In this document: positions 16,411-16,482 of the stretch, piece after piece
Numbering within the stretch: position 1 is the stretch's first letter
Layout: each line of letters opens with the position of its first letter
Assembly (NCBI GenBank): GCA_018831025.1
Contig: JAHJRB010000024.1
Location: forward strand, 1 to 16,482
Source of the DNA: Nanobdellota archaeon
GTDB lineage: Archaea > Nanobdellota > Nanobdellia > SCGC-AAA011-G17 > ARS1403
Length of the DNA stretch: 16,482 nucleotides
Direction of reading: 5' to 3'
Position numbers and translations under genes: made by a program
Notes under the pieces: generated by a model
What the model saw: only the letters and a program-made list of their open reading frames with translations
Told to the model about the DNA's origin: nothing
The model's database searches: none

Positions 16411-16482
16411 GACATCAAATATTTATTACCTAAAGACATCAAATATTTATTACCTAAAGACATCAAATATTTATTACCTAAA
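16411..16482. repeat. 24-bp tandem repeat, three exact units to the window edge
   Basis: GACATCAAATATTTATTACC followed by TAAA is repeated three times without change (16411-16434, 16435-16458, 16459-16482) and runs off the end. Diverged units precede it. There are no spacers, so it is not a CRISPR array. The unit length is a multiple of three and on the minus strand encodes MSLGNKYL. Confidence 0.9.

Noticed and set aside
16173..16466. A 97-codon minus-strand frame with MSLGNKYL repeats
   Set aside because: It starts inside the tandem repeat and continues through boundary and hairpin repeats. There is no ribosome binding site. I keep it only as an observation on the repeat.
16363..16482. CRISPR array
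   Set aside because: The 24-base units are directly adjacent with no unique spacers, and no cas gene is present.
7190..16482. An insertion sequence or integrated virus
   Set aside because: Despite many repeats, no transposase, integrase, capsid, terminase or replication gene is visible, and there are no long terminal inverted repeats.

Overview
The window is very AT-rich and most likely comes from an archaeon, probably a small-genome DPANN-type lineage such as Woesearchaeota or Pacearchaeota. The support is archaeal TATA boxes (TTTATAAA type) about 25-30 bases ahead of several start codons with no room for a ribosome binding site (leaderless genes), small winged-helix and zinc-ribbon proteins, short lipoproteins of the MKK...LILISGC type, and archaeal-style toxin-antitoxin (TA) pairs. 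No rRNA, tRNA or marker gene is present, so this placement is an inference.

Bases 1-7200 look like a chromosomal backbone with two insertions. In order there is an AbrB-like protein overlapping a DIP1984-family gene, a GC-richer gene-free stretch that may be a small RNA (772-955), two small zinc ribbons, two short unknown genes with poly-G ribosome binding sites, an FKBP/SlyD-type lipoprotein (possibly with an ATT start), a divergent pair of small HTH-type genes, an HD-GYP protein (unusual for an archaeon), a MNT-HEPN TA operon, and a reverse-strand operon of a PH-domain membrane protein, a lipoprotein, a double zinc ribbon and a second lipoprotein. The HTH pair and the MNT-HEPN pair are each bracketed by direct repeats, so both look inserted.

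Bases 7190-16482 are an accessory region of small, TA-rich modules: a PIN protein with a convergent 60-aa partner, a 36-residue Arg/Ser-rich peptide with a possible nuclease, a Doc-type Fic toxin, a NYN (LabA-like) RNase, a 71-aa unknown, a short UDP-glucose dehydrogenase, a convergent RelB/RelE pair, a 51-aa unknown, a small membrane protein, a self-inhibited Fic AMPylase and an ORF6N/PLD-like protein. From about 9.2 kb on, nearly every gene's 3' end abuts a member of a small set of short repeats. The repeats keep one orientation even where a gene is reversed. This looks like a gene-cassette array, but no integrase or transposase is in view.

The most striking signal is that four genes or gene remnants end in an ATGA overlap with a 14-20-codon ORF. 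This ORF reads as the exact N-terminus of a family-2 glycosyltransferase (MKLIVIIPAYNEEATIAT..) and then stops. The four copies differ mainly at silent or conservative positions. They could be recombination scars at the 5' ends of glycosyltransferase paralogues, or a family of retained peptides. No full-length glycosyltransferase is present.

Three further modules are bordered by duplicated pieces of neighbouring sequence: the FKBP tail, a membrane-anchor ORF and a ~90-bp intergenic block. Together these suggest a recurring mode of module insertion.
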